Shown: piece by piece, positions 1 to 8,877 of the stretch
Layout: each line of letters starts with the position of its first letter
Position numbering within the stretch: position 1 is the stretch's first letter
Assembly (NCBI RefSeq): GCF_030730945.1
Contig: NZ_JAVAMS010000002.1
Coordinates: forward strand, 1,054,001 to 1,118,000
Reading direction: 5' to 3'
Origin: Aurantiacibacter poecillastricola
Lineage (GTDB): Bacteria > Pseudomonadota > Alphaproteobacteria > Sphingomonadales > Sphingomonadaceae
Length of the DNA: 64,000 nt
Program-made: the position numbers and the translations under genes
Notes under the pieces: model-generated
Told to the model about the DNA's origin: nothing
What the model saw: only the letters and a program-made list of their open reading frames with translations
Databases searched by the model: none

Positions 1-681
1 CGCGCCATGGTAAGCGCTGCGTGGGAAGGCGCGCTGGAGGCCGATGCCGTTCTCCTCGTGGTCGATCCGGTGAAGCAGCGTCGCCACGAACTCATGCCGC
101 TGGTGGAACAGCTGAAAGGCCGCAAGGAACGCAAGATCCTGGTGCTCAACAAGGTGGATGTCTCCAAGAAGGAGCCGCTGCTGGAACTGGCGCAGGAGCT
201 AACCCAGCTTGCCGATTTCGGCGAGGTGTACTTCGTCTCCGCCCTTACCGGGGACGGAGTTCCGGAACTGAAGGAGAACCTTGCCTCCCTGATGCCCGAA
301 GGACCGTGGCATTATCCCGAGGATCAGGTGTCCGATGCCAGCGAACGCTTGCTCGCCGCCGAGGTGACGCGCGAACAGCTCTACCAGCAACTCCATGAGG
401 AACTACCCTACGACGCTGCCGTGCGTCCCGAGAGCTATACCCAGCGGCCAGACGGCAGCGTAGAAGTTCGCCAGCAGATCGTCATCGCCCGAGACAGCCA
501 GAAGCCTATCGTGCTCGGCAAGCAAGGTAGCCGCATCAAGGCCATCGGAGAGGCAGCGCGCAAGGAACTGTCGGAAATGCTCGGCGTCAAAGTCCATCTC
601 TTCCTCCACGTCAAAGTAGATGAGAGATGGGCCGAGAACCGCGAAATCTACGAGGAAATCGGACTCGATTGGGTGAAGTAG
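1..681 (+). CDS. era: GTPase Era, C-terminal part (5' truncated by window)
   Basis: Era is a small Ras-like GTPase that binds the 3' end of 16S rRNA and helps mature the 30S subunit. The window opens inside the GTPase domain. Visible are the G4 motif NKVD, the G5 motif SALTGDG and then the RNA-binding KH domain with its GKQGSRIKAIG loop, ending in the usual IGLDWVK-type tail. The P-loop and switch regions lie upstream of the window. The frame is open from base 1, and the ATG at 7 is an internal Met. The stop is at 679-681, four bases before the stop of the convergent MFS gene. Family assignment is secure. Confidence 0.95.
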   Translation, partial: RAMVSAAWEGALEADAVLLVVDPVKQRRHELMPLVEQLKGRKERKILVLNKVDVSKKEPLLELAQELTQLADFGEVYFVSALTGDGVPELKENLASLMPEGPWHYPEDQVSDASERLLAAEVTREQLYQQLHEELPYDAAVRPESYTQRPDGSVEVRQQIVIARDSQKPIVLGKQGSRIKAIGEAARKELSEMLGVKVHLFLHVKVDERWAENREIYEEIGLDWVK

Positions 682-685
682 TCGA

Positions 686-2113
686 TCAGGCGTTCGCCGG
701 ATTGCCGCGCTGCGCAAAGCGCGCCATGCTGCACAGGGCAGCCACCACCGCCAGCACGCAGCTGACATAGAGCGGCACCGGACCCAATCCGAGACCTCCG
801 GCAAGCACGATGCCGATTACGACCGCCGCCATCGTCTGTCCGAACAGGCGCGAAGTCGACAGCAGGCCACCCGCAGCTGCCGCCCGGTCTCTCGGTGCGC
901 GGCCGATCAGCAGACGCGAGTTGGGGGAAAAGAACAGGCCAAAACCCAGCGCCGTGAGGCTCAGGCGCCAGGCGATGCCCCATTCGCCAGGCATTTCGGG
1001 CATGGTAGCGAGCAGGAGCAGGCCGATGATTGCGATGGTCATGCCCGTAACGCCCAGCTTGGTCGCGGCTATCCGGTCCGATGCCCAGCCTGCCAGCGGG
1101 GAGACGACGAGCATCGTCAGCGGGAACGGGAGAAGCAGGATCCCGACCGTTTGCGGGTCGTAGCCCATGCCGTTCTCCAGCCGGAAGGGTAGTCCCAGCA
1201 TCAGCGCGCCTGCCGAAATGAAACTGGCGAAATTGGCCAGCGCCGAAAGACCGAGCACCGGCTTTGCCAGCAGGTCGACCGGGAAGACCGGCGCCTCGCG
1301 TTGCCGCTCGCGCCGGATCAGCAGGAGCAGCACCACAACTCCAAGAGCGAAGGCGGCAACGCCCCAGGCCAGCGCATCGTGTGTGCCAAGCTGGATACCG
1401 CCAACCAGCAGCAGCATGGTGAGCGCGCTCATCGCGCCGCTTTTCCATTTGGGCGGCTGGTCCCGCGGCTCCGGATCGGGGAGGAAACGCCCCAGCCCCA
1501 GCGAGATGATCGCCAGCGGGGCGGCAGCCACGAACACGGTCTGCCATGGCAGGTTGCCGACGATGTACCCGCCCAGCGTAGGCGCGATGGCTGCCGAACT
1601 TGCCACGATAACGGAATTGACGCCCATGCCGGTGCCCAGCTGTCTGGCTGGATAGATCTGCCGCAGCATGGCTGCCGAAACGCTCAACGCCATGGCTGCA
1701 CCAATGGCCTGCAATGCGCGCAGGACCAGCAGGAACGTCAGGCTTTCCGCGAGGTAGCACAGCGCGGAGGCAACCATGAACAGCACCTGTCCCGCCTGGT
1801 AAAGACGCCGATGGCCCAGCCTGTCTCCCAGCGAGGAGAATGGCAGCAGCAGCATCACCAGCACCAGCTGGTAGACGGTGACGACGTTGGTAACCACGGC
1901 CTCGCTGACGCCAAGGTCGCGGGCGATGGTGGGCAGCGCGACATTGGCGATCGAGCCGTCGATCACTAGCAGGGATGTTCCGAAGCAGATTGCAGCGATG
2001 GCCCAGAGGCGGCGCGGCTTGGGCAAGCCTTCGTGATCGTCCGCTATCGGACGCGCCGGGGTCGCCGGGATGATCTGGCTATGCTCGTTCACCTGCGTCA
2101 TGTGCGCCCGCAC
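686..2113 (-). CDS. MFS drug-efflux transporter, DHA2 type (14 TM)
   Basis: This is an inner-membrane proton-coupled exporter of the DHA2 (EmrB/SmvA-like) branch of the major facilitator superfamily. The roughly 475-residue length and about 14 hydrophobic segments fit that branch rather than 12-TM sugar carriers. The motif A region after TM2 reads GDRLGHRRLYQAG. The hydrophilic N-terminus of about 30 residues is cytoplasmic. The longest reading starts at a GTG, and an in-frame ATG four codons later (2101) is equally possible. The gene follows the CheY-like gene by 66 bases on the same strand and may be the last gene of that run. The substrate cannot be inferred from sequence; drugs or organic cations are typical. 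Confidence 0.85.
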   Translation of the reverse strand: MRAHMTQVNEHSQIIPATPARPIADDHEGLPKPRRLWAIAAICFGTSLLVIDGSIANVALPTIARDLGVSEAVVTNVVTVYQLVLVMLLLPFSSLGDRLGHRRLYQAGQVLFMVASALCYLAESLTFLLVLRALQAIGAAMALSVSAAMLRQIYPARQLGTGMGVNSVIVASSAAIAPTLGGYIVGNLPWQTVFVAAAPLAIISLGLGRFLPDPEPRDQPPKWKSGAMSALTMLLLVGGIQLGTHDALAWGVAAFALGVVVLLLLIRRERQREAPVFPVDLLAKPVLGLSALANFASFISAGALMLGLPFRLENGMGYDPQTVGILLLPFPLTMLVVSPLAGWASDRIAATKLGVTGMTIAIIGLLLLATMPEMPGEWGIAWRLSLTALGFGLFFSPNSRLLIGRAPRDRAAAAGGLLSTSRLFGQTMAAVVIGIVLAGGLGLGPVPLYVSCVLAVVAALCSMARFAQRGNPANA

Positions 2114-2179
2114 CTGCCTTTTCGCAAGTGCAGCATGACGTTCGAGCGGAAATACGCATCGAGCGGTGCGGCTGTTGGT

Positions 2180-2794
2180 TCAGGCGACGCCCAGTTTTTC
2201 CAGTTTGGCGGTAAGCGTCTTTTCGGTGAACGGCTTCACGATGTAATCGTCCGCGCCTGCCGATATGCCGGCATGGATGTCCTGCGCATCGCTCTTGCTA
2301 GTGCAGAATACCACGATCGGAGCAATGTCGGCCGGCATGGAGCGCAAGGTCATGACGAAATCGATTCCGCTCATCACCGGCATGTTCCAGTCGGTGATCA
2401 CAAGAGCGGGCATCCGCTTGTTGCAGCGCGCGAGAGCCTCTTCGCCATTTTCGGCCTCCACCGGCTGGTAGCCGAGTTCGGACACGATCTTGCTGGCGAG
2501 CTTGCGGATGACCCGGCTGTCATCGACGATCAGGCAGGTCTTGCCGTTTCCGCGAGCCATGGCCACCGGGCGGCGCGCAGCCTTGGCAGCCTGCACGATG
2601 GCGTCGGTCTTGCCGTGGTGACTTTCCTCGACGGTCTCCCCGCCCCCAGCATCTTCTGGCTGTTCCAGAGGCTGCAGGTCCTCGCCTTGTTCTTCTCCAG
2701 GATCGAGCCCTCTCATGGATGCCTGGCGCGTCTGGGCAAGCCGCTCCCCAAGGGTCTTGCCATCGCCCTTGGAGGCATTCTGGCCGGCCCGCAT
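2180..2794 (-). CDS. CheY-like single-domain response regulator with N-terminal extension
   Basis: Residues from about 79 to 204 form one receiver domain: an acidic pocket in LIVDDSR, the phospho-acceptor Asp in ITDWNMPVMSG, a Thr in FCTSK and the conserved Lys in YIVKPF. There is no output domain, so it probably acts by protein interaction, as CheY or DivK do. The first 78 residues are polar and low in complexity. An internal ATG at 2558-2560 (MARGNGK) would give a bare 126-residue receiver, but it has a poor ribosome-binding site. The ATG at 2794 has AAGAGA upstream. An in-frame ATC ten codons further upstream has a stronger GGGAGG site. The true start is therefore open. No histidine kinase is adjacent. 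Confidence 0.8.
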   Translation of the reverse strand: MRAGQNASKGDGKTLGERLAQTRQASMRGLDPGEEQGEDLQPLEQPEDAGGGETVEESHHGKTDAIVQAAKAARRPVAMARGNGKTCLIVDDSRVIRKLASKIVSELGYQPVEAENGEEALARCNKRMPALVITDWNMPVMSGIDFVMTLRSMPADIAPIVVFCTSKSDAQDIHAGISAGADDYIVKPFTEKTLTAKLEKLGVA

Positions 2795-2845
2795 ACCGGT
2801 GGTTCTCTTGATAAGGTGTTGGATGGCTCGACCTCCCGCTTCGAC

Positions 2846-3085
2846 CTAGTAGCTGCCCGAAGCTTTCAACGCGGGCGCAGCGGTAGCGCTCGCCCGGACA
2901 TGGACGTAAGGCACCCAGACATCGCCGAATTCGGCCTTCTGATACCACACGTCGAGAACGTCAAAACTCTCCCAGATTCCTTCGCCATCCTGCAGGCGCA
3001 CGCCCTCGCCGATCCGCGGTACGGATGCGAAGCGCAGCCGGCGCTGGGTCTGGTCGGTCTCGTTCTGGATTTCGATCTCGATCAC
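2846..3085 (-). CDS. Small conserved hypothetical protein (79 aa)
   Basis: I do not recognise a named family. I chose a GTG start at 3083-3085 because it has GAGG nine bases upstream and gives a compact protein beginning MIEIEIQNET. The longer reading to 3142 lacks a ribosome-binding site. The protein is acidic and beta-rich in appearance (VPRIGEGVRLQDGEG, then VLDVWYQKAEFGDVWVPYVHV), without a signal peptide or membrane segment. It lies between topA and the CheY-like gene in a same-strand run. Its stop codon is in the same frame as the CheY-like reading frame, so the two are read one after the other without a frame change. Confidence 0.6.
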   Translation of the reverse strand: MIEIEIQNETDQTQRRLRFASVPRIGEGVRLQDGEGIWESFDVLDVWYQKAEFGDVWVPYVHVRASATAAPALKASGSY

Positions 3086-3170
3086 GTGACATGTCCTCGA
3101 ATGCAGGACCTGCCTAGCGGCGAAGGGTTGACTAATTACCAACGCCTCGCCGCACCGTGCTAAGTTACCC

Positions 3171-5756
3171 CTACCCTTCGGCCTTGGCGTTCCCGCTCTT
3201 CTTCGCCGCCGGCTTTTTTGCAGGAGCCTTCTTCTTCGCGGTCCCCTTCGATGCAGCCCCCTTCTTCTTGGCAGGAGCCTTGCGCTTCTTTTTCGCCGGA
3301 GCCTTGGCCGCCTTCTCAGAGATCAGGGTCAGCGCTTCCTCCAGCGTCAGCGCGTCCTGATCCTTGTCCTTGGGAATGGTCGCATTGACGTTCCCGTCGG
3401 TGACATAGGCGCCGAAACGCCCATCCATGAGCTTCACCTCGTCGCCCGCCTCGGTCTTGCCGAGCACCTTGAGCGGTTCACGGCTGCCGCGCTTCGCGCC
3501 TTTCTGGGCGGCCTGGGCGAGGAGGTCCACCGCGCGGTTCATGCCGATCTCGAAGATCTCGCCAGTGTTCTGCAGTTTTCCGTAGGTGCCGTCATGTCGC
3601 ACTGCGGGGCCATATCGCCACAGGCCCGCCTCGATATCCTTGCCGGTATCGGGATGCTGGCCGACGATGCGTGGCAGGCTGAGAAGCTTCAGTGCCCATT
3701 CGAGATCGAAATCGTCGATGTCCTTGGGGATGGACGCGCGCTTCGCTTCCTTGCCCTCGCCCATCTGCACATAGGGGCCGAAGCGCCCGGTCTTGCGCTC
3801 CACCTGCTGACCGGTTTCGGGATCCTCGCCCATTACGCCATCGTTGGAGCCATCCTCTCCTCCGGGTTGGCCGAACTTGCGGCGGAACGTGCATTCCGGG
3901 TAGTTCACGCAGCCGATGAAGGCGCCGTAACGCCCGCCGCGCAGGTGCAATTCGCCACCTTCGCGGCCCTGTTCCGCACACAGCGGACACCAGCGCGGCT
4001 TGTGCCCGTCCTCGCGCTCGGGGAAGAGGAAATCCTCGAGGAAGGTGTCGAGCACCTCGGTCACTTCGGAGGGCTGGCGCTCCATGACCTCGTCGCTCTT
4101 GGGCTTGAAGTCGCGCCAGAAATTTTCGAGCAGCGCCTTGTATTGCGCACGCCCGCCGGAAACCTCGTCCAGTTCGTCTTCCATCCCGGCGGTAAAATCG
4201 TAGGCGACGTAGCGAGGGAAGAACCGCTCGAGAAATGCCGTGAGCAGGCGGCCCGAATCCTCTGCGAAGAAACGGTTTTTCTCCATCCGCACGTAATCGC
4301 GATCACGCAGGGTCTGGATGGTGGAGGCGTAGGTGGAGGGACGCCCGATGCCCAGCTCCTCCAGCCGCTTGACCAGCGAAGCCTCGGAAAAGCGCGGCGG
4401 CGGCTGGGTGAAGTGCTGCGTCGCCTCGACTGCCTTTTTGGCGGGAGAATCGCCCTTGCGCATGACCGGCAGCAGATTGTCGTCATCCTCCTCCGACTTC
4501 TCGTCGAAGCTTTCGGAATAGACGGCGAGGAAGCCGGGGAATTTCACCACCTGTCCGGTGGCGCGCAATTCGTGCTTGCCGGTCGCCTCGCGCAGAGTGA
4601 CGGTTGTGCGCTCCAGCTGCGCGGTGGACATCTGGCTCGCCATCGCACGCTTGAAGATGAGGTCGTAGAGCTTGGCCTCGTCGCCCGAGCCCGCGCGGTC
4701 CTTGGCGAAATTGGTTGGGCGGATCGCCTCGTGCGCTTCCTGCGCGTTCTTCGCCTTGGTCGAATAGAAGCGCGGCTTTTCCGGGCGATATTCCTCGGAG
4801 AAGCGATCGGCAATGGCATCGCGCGCGGCCATGATGGCGCTCATGTCCATCTGCACGCCGTCGGTACGCATGTAGGTAATCGCGCCCGCTTCGTAGAGCG
4901 ACTGAGCGCAGCGCATCGTGTGGCTGGCGGAAAAGCCCAGCTTGCGCGCGGCTTCCTGTTGCAGGGTGGAGGTGGTGAACGGCGGCGCGGGGTTGCGCTT
5001 GACCGGCTTGGTCTCGACCTCCTCGACCTTGAACGCGCCCTGCTCCACCGCTGCCTTTGCAGCGTCGGCCGTGCCCTTATCGCCGATGGAGAGCCGCTCC
5101 AGCTTCTTGCCGTCGAACCGCACGAGGCGCGCGTCGAAAGCCGTCCCGTCCTGCTCCATCTTCGCGATGACGGACCAGTATTCGTCCGGCTTGAACACCT
5201 CGATCTCGCGCTCGCGCTCGCAGATCAGGCGCAGCGCCACGGACTGCACGCGGCCCGCCGATTTCGCGCCGGGCAGCTTGCGCCACAGCACGGGCGAGAG
5301 GGTGAAGCCGAACAGGTAGTCGAGCGCGCGGCGGCCGAGATACGCGTCGATCAGGTCCTGGTCCAGCTCACGCGGGGCCTTCATCGCCTCGGTCACAGCC
5401 TGCTTGGTGATGGCGTTGAAGGTAACGCGGCTCACCTCGCTCGGCAGGGCCTTGCGCTTCTTCAGGAGGTCCATAACGTGCCAGCTGATCGCCTCGCCCT
5501 CGCGATCGGGGTCGGTGGCGAGGATCAGGTGATCGGCAGCCTTCGCGGCATCGGCGATGGCCTTCACCTGCGCGCGGTTGCGCTGGTCGTTATAGACCTC
5601 CCAGTCCATCGCGAAGTCTTCCTCCGGACGGACCGAGCCGTCCTTGGGAGGCAGGTCGCGGACATGGCCGTAGGAGGCGAGAACCTTGAAGTCCTTGCCG
5701 AGATATTTCTCGATGGTTTTCGCCTTGGCCGGCGATTCTACGATGACGAGTTGCAT
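3171..5756 (-). CDS. topA: DNA topoisomerase I
   Basis: TopA is the type IA topoisomerase that relaxes negative supercoils. The protein starts with the Toprim domain (VIVESPAKAKTIEKYLG, then TDPDREGEAI at about residues 81-90). The catalytic Tyr is Tyr295 in AITYMRTDG. Near residues 590-635 there is a Cys4 zinc-finger-like segment (WCPLCAEQ, then CVNYPEC), followed by topoisomerase C-terminal repeats. The tail of about 45 residues is extremely Lys/Ala/Pro rich, as in many alphaproteobacterial TopA proteins, and probably contacts DNA. At 861 residues it has the usual length. It sits in a minus-strand run downstream of dprA, a common neighbourhood in this group. Confidence 0.97.
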   Translation of the reverse strand: MQLVIVESPAKAKTIEKYLGKDFKVLASYGHVRDLPPKDGSVRPEEDFAMDWEVYNDQRNRAQVKAIADAAKAADHLILATDPDREGEAISWHVMDLLKKRKALPSEVSRVTFNAITKQAVTEAMKAPRELDQDLIDAYLGRRALDYLFGFTLSPVLWRKLPGAKSAGRVQSVALRLICEREREIEVFKPDEYWSVIAKMEQDGTAFDARLVRFDGKKLERLSIGDKGTADAAKAAVEQGAFKVEEVETKPVKRNPAPPFTTSTLQQEAARKLGFSASHTMRCAQSLYEAGAITYMRTDGVQMDMSAIMAARDAIADRFSEEYRPEKPRFYSTKAKNAQEAHEAIRPTNFAKDRAGSGDEAKLYDLIFKRAMASQMSTAQLERTTVTLREATGKHELRATGQVVKFPGFLAVYSESFDEKSEEDDDNLLPVMRKGDSPAKKAVEATQHFTQPPPRFSEASLVKRLEELGIGRPSTYASTIQTLRDRDYVRMEKNRFFAEDSGRLLTAFLERFFPRYVAYDFTAGMEDELDEVSGGRAQYKALLENFWRDFKPKSDEVMERQPSEVTEVLDTFLEDFLFPEREDGHKPRWCPLCAEQGREGGELHLRGGRYGAFIGCVNYPECTFRRKFGQPGGEDGSNDGVMGEDPETGQQVERKTGRFGPYVQMGEGKEAKRASIPKDIDDFDLEWALKLLSLPRIVGQHPDTGKDIEAGLWRYGPAVRHDGTYGKLQNTGEIFEIGMNRAVDLLAQAAQKGAKRGSREPLKVLGKTEAGDEVKLMDGRFGAYVTDGNVNATIPKDKDQDALTLEEALTLISEKAAKAPAKKKRKAPAKKKGAASKGTAKKKAPAKKPAAKKSGNAKAEG

Positions 5757-5832
5757 GGTGATCCGGGTTTTCCTGCGGCTTGGCCTTACGTGTGTACGTA
5801 CGCGCGAGGGTGGTGAGGGCAGGCAAGATTCG

Positions 5833-6204
5833 TCAAGCCACCTTTCGCACTTTCAGCCATGCGATAGCGAAAAGTGCCGCCAGCAAGAGGTCGACTGCTC
5901 CGCCCAGCGCCATGTCGTCCGCCGCCTGCCCCTGCGACCAGAAGGCAAGCGCGGGGATTCCGAAGCTGAGTTTCTCGAACACGGTCAGCGGCAGGAAGGG
6001 CGCATAGCGAAGTGGATCGCGGGCGATGACGAGGAACACGCCCTGGAATACCAGCGCGATTCCGGCGAAAGCGAAATAGAGCAGCCGGTGCGGATCGGGT
6101 GCGTCGGTGAAATAGAGCATCGGCACGGCAAGACAGCCGTAGATGGCAGCGGCGATATAGACGCGGCGGGCGAAGGTGGCGGCGCGGGTCGCTGGGTCAG
6201 ACAA
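5833..6204 (-). CDS. Small integral membrane protein, unknown function
   Basis: This 123-residue protein has about four hydrophobic segments (roughly residues 14-32, 42-60, 76-90 and 98-117) and short loops. No family motif is recognised. It overlaps the end of dprA by eight bases on the same strand and stands 76 bases before topA, so it is probably co-transcribed with both. A short basic C-terminus (WLKVRKVA) suggests a cytoplasmic end. No function can be offered. Confidence 0.6.
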   Translation of the reverse strand: MSDPATRAATFARRVYIAAAIYGCLAVPMLYFTDAPDPHRLLYFAFAGIALVFQGVFLVIARDPLRYAPFLPLTVFEKLSFGIPALAFWSQGQAADDMALGGAVDLLLAALFAIAWLKVRKVA

Positions 6205-7297
6205 GGCTCACCCTACCCCCGGCATGGCGTTCGAGCCGACCGGCGATTTCCAGTTCCAGCAACGCCATCTGCACGGCACCCGGCGTGCTGCCGGTCTGGC
6301 GGACGAGTTCGTCCACGGCCACCGGGGCTGCCGAAAGCATGGCGGCGATGTCGTCGGCTGGCAGATCCTCTTCGGTGTCGTCGAAAACGAAATCCTGTCC
6401 GCTCTCTCGTACCGAAGATCGCGGCGTACCATCGAAGCCGGACAGGAGTTCCACCACATCCTGCGGCGTCTGCACCAGCACCGCGCCTTCGCGGATCAGC
6501 TGGTTGCAGCCATGCGAGCGGCTGTCCGCCGGGTGTCCGGGGATCGCCATCACCTCGCGCCCCGCCTCGCCCGCCAGCCTGGCGGTGATGAGCGAGCCGG
6601 ACTTGGGCGCGGCCTCCACCACCAGCGTGCCCATGGAGAGCCCGGCGATGATGCGGTTGCGCTTGGGGAATTGCTGGCCACGCGGCTGCGTGCCGGGCGG
6701 TTCCTCCGCGATCAGCAGGGCCTCGCTGGCGATCTGCTCCTGCAGCTTCGCGTGCTGCGGGGGATAGGCGATGTCGATACCGCTGGCGATCACGCCGATG
6801 GTACGGGGCATCGCGCCTTCGTGGCATGCGCCGTCGATTCCCTTGGCAAGGCCGGAGACGACCACGAAGCCCTCCGCCGCAAGCTCCCGTGCGAAATCGC
6901 GCGCCAGCTTCACCGCCGCTGCCGAGGCATTGCGCGCGCCGACCATGGCTACGCAGGGACGCGACGCCAGCGACAGGTCGCCGCGCATGGTGACGATAGG
7001 CGGCGCGCCCTCCATCGCGGCGAGATTGGCGGGATAGTCCGGCTGATCGTGAAACAGGTAGCGCGCGCCTGCTTTGCGGGCGGCCTGAACTTCCTGCTCG
7101 ATCCGGTCGCGTGGAGCCGGCTTGTAGTTTCGCTTCGCACCGCGCGCGGCGAGATCTGGCAGGGCTTCGATCGCTTCCTGGGCGTTGCCGAAGCGGCCCA
7201 GCAACTGGGCATAGCTGACCGGCCCGATATTGGCAGAGCGCAGCAGGCGGATGCGGGCGAAGGCCTCGTCCTGGGTCAGCTTTGGGACATCGCTCAC
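6197..7297 (-). CDS. dprA: DNA-processing protein DprA
   Basis: DprA loads RecA onto incoming single-stranded DNA during natural transformation and is widespread even in species not known to be competent. The order is an N-terminal helical (SAM-like) region (LLRSANIGPVSYAQLL), the Rossmann-fold core from about residue 95 (VAMVGARNAS, VVSGLAKGIDGACHEGA, GSLITARLAGEAGREVMAIPG) and a C-terminal winged helix of about 60 residues. The start ATG overlaps the plsY stop as ATGA, which implies coupled translation. The length of 366 residues is normal. Confidence 0.95.
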   Translation of the reverse strand: MSDVPKLTQDEAFARIRLLRSANIGPVSYAQLLGRFGNAQEAIEALPDLAARGAKRNYKPAPRDRIEQEVQAARKAGARYLFHDQPDYPANLAAMEGAPPIVTMRGDLSLASRPCVAMVGARNASAAAVKLARDFARELAAEGFVVVSGLAKGIDGACHEGAMPRTIGVIASGIDIAYPPQHAKLQEQIASEALLIAEEPPGTQPRGQQFPKRNRIIAGLSMGTLVVEAAPKSGSLITARLAGEAGREVMAIPGHPADSRSHGCNQLIREGAVLVQTPQDVVELLSGFDGTPRSSVRESGQDFVFDDTEEDLPADDIAAMLSAAPVAVDELVRQTGSTPGAVQMALLELEIAGRLERHAGGRVSLV

Positions 7298-7905
7298 TTC
7301 TTGCTACCGACCTTCGGTTCCTCACCGCGCATGAGCCGGCCGATATTCGCGCGGTGGAGCCATAGCACGAGAAGGGCAATAAGCGTCAGAACTGGCGCGA
7401 ATTGTTCCATACCGAGCACGAAAGCTGCAACAACCGCAGCGATAACCGCGCACATTCCGGCAAGCGACGAGATACGGAGCAGTGCGAGCAGCGCAATCCA
7501 CACTGCCGCGTATGCCAATCCAATAGGCCAGGCGAGGCCGAAGCAGACTCCCGCATTGGTCGCAACGCCCTTGCCTCCCTTGAAACGCAGCCAGACGGGG
7601 AAGCAGTGCCCGAGCACGGCACCCAGTGCGGCCAGCGGTACCGGGCCGAAGGCGGCCTCCGGCATGGTCTGGGGTTGGTCCAGAAGTGCCCTTGCGAGAA
7701 GGACGGGAACGAGTCCCTTGGCAAGATCGAGCAGCAAGGTCGCCGCCGCCAGCTTCTTCGAGCCGGTGCGCAGCACGTTCGTCGCACCGATATTGCCGCT
7801 GCCGATTTGCCGGATATCGCCCAGCCCCGCGGTCTTGGCGAGCAGCAGGCCGAAGGGCACCGAGCCGAAGGCGTAGCCGAGCAGCAATCCGAGAAACTGA
7901 TCCAT
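7294..7905 (-). CDS. plsY: Acyl-phosphate:glycerol-3-phosphate acyltransferase
   Basis: PlsY makes lysophosphatidic acid from acyl-phosphate and glycerol-3-phosphate in the inner membrane, the first step of phospholipid synthesis. The three signature loops are present: GSVPFG near residue 15, SGNIGATNVLR near 37 and FKGGKGVAT near 109. About five membrane segments and 203 residues match the family. It is the first gene of the minus-strand run and is translationally coupled to dprA. It faces murI across a 65-base gap that must hold both promoters. Confidence 0.96.
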   Translation of the reverse strand: MDQFLGLLLGYAFGSVPFGLLLAKTAGLGDIRQIGSGNIGATNVLRTGSKKLAAATLLLDLAKGLVPVLLARALLDQPQTMPEAAFGPVPLAALGAVLGHCFPVWLRFKGGKGVATNAGVCFGLAWPIGLAYAAVWIALLALLRISSLAGMCAVIAAVVAAFVLGMEQFAPVLTLIALLVLWLHRANIGRLMRGEEPKVGSKK

Positions 7906-7970
7906 GGAACGGCCCTTACCCGCAATTCCAATGCTTGTGAAAGCCCCGCATTTCGATCAAAGCGCGCTGC

Positions 7971-8771
7971 GTGACTCCGAAGGCTTCCTCCCCGATCCTG
8001 CTGTTCGATTCCGGCCTGGGGGGATTAAGCGTGCTGGCTGCGCTGCGTGGGCAATTGCCGCAAGCCCCCATCATCTACGCAGCCGATCTTGCCGGCATCC
8101 CCTATGGCGAAAAGACCGAGGCGGAAGTCGCTGCTCGCGTTGCCGGGATGCTGGGCCGCCTTGCCGAGCGGACGCATCCGCGCCTCGTCTGCATCGCCTG
8201 CAATACCGCCAGCACCATTGCGCTGGGCATGGTGCGCGACGTGCTGGAGACGCCAATCGTCGGCACCGTGCCCGCCATCAAGCCAGCTGCCGCGATGACG
8301 CGCACCGGCACCATCGGCCTGCTCGGCACGGCGGCCACGATCCGGCAGGCCTATGTCGACAACCTCGAGGCCGAGTTCGCCAAGGACAAGCGCCTGATTC
8401 GTCATGCCGCCCCGGAACTCGTGGCCGCAGCCGAAAGCAAGTTGCGCGGTCATGCGCCCGATCCGGAGATATTCACCCGCGCCGCCGAGGGGCTCCTTCG
8501 CCAGCCAGGGGGAGACGCGATCGATACGGTCGTCCTCGCCTGCACGCACTTTCCGCTGGTCCAGGCCGAACTCGGCCGGGCTTTCGGCGAAAGCGTGCAG
8601 TTTATTGACGGAGCGCAAGGAATTGCCCGCCGCATCGCATATCTGACGCAGGGCCAGTCGTTCGACCGGCGGCATGACGATTATGCGATTGTGACAGGTG
8701 GTGGACATAGTGACCCGGATCTCCTCAGCGGTTTCGAACCCTACGGAATTGGCAGGATCGAGCCGATCTGA
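7971..8771 (+). CDS. murI: Glutamate racemase
   Basis: MurI converts L-glutamate to D-glutamate for peptidoglycan. The N-terminal [10 protein letters not shown] motif and both catalytic cysteines are visible, in CIACNTAST and LACTHFPLV. The protein is 266 residues, the usual size. The start is a GTG at 7971; the next in-frame residues (TPKASSP) lead straight into the conserved core. The gene is divergent from plsY and precedes hemA on the same strand. Confidence 0.95.
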   Translation: MTPKASSPILLFDSGLGGLSVLAALRGQLPQAPIIYAADLAGIPYGEKTEAEVAARVAGMLGRLAERTHPRLVCIACNTASTIALGMVRDVLETPIVGTVPAIKPAAAMTRTGTIGLLGTAATIRQAYVDNLEAEFAKDKRLIRHAAPELVAAAESKLRGHAPDPEIFTRAAEGLLRQPGGDAIDTVVLACTHFPLVQAELGRAFGESVQFIDGAQGIARRIAYLTQGQSFDRRHDDYAIVTGGGHSDPDLLSGFEPYGIGRIEPI

Positions 8772-8877
8772 TGCGAACGATTCGCAAACTTCGTGCTTCA
8801 AACCTGCGCTCTCATTGACTAAATCCGCACGGACTCACGGCCGCGAATGCCCCGGCGGCGCCGAATGGACAGGTACG

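Noticed and set aside
2822..2824. ATC as the start of the CheY-like gene
   Set aside because: GGGAGG lies at a good distance, but an ATG ten codons later with AAGAGA is sufficient. Kept only as an alternative.
3594..5816. A 740-codon open frame on the plus strand opposite topA
   Set aside because: It is a mirror of the GC-rich topA gene. It has no ribosome-binding site and no recognisable motif.
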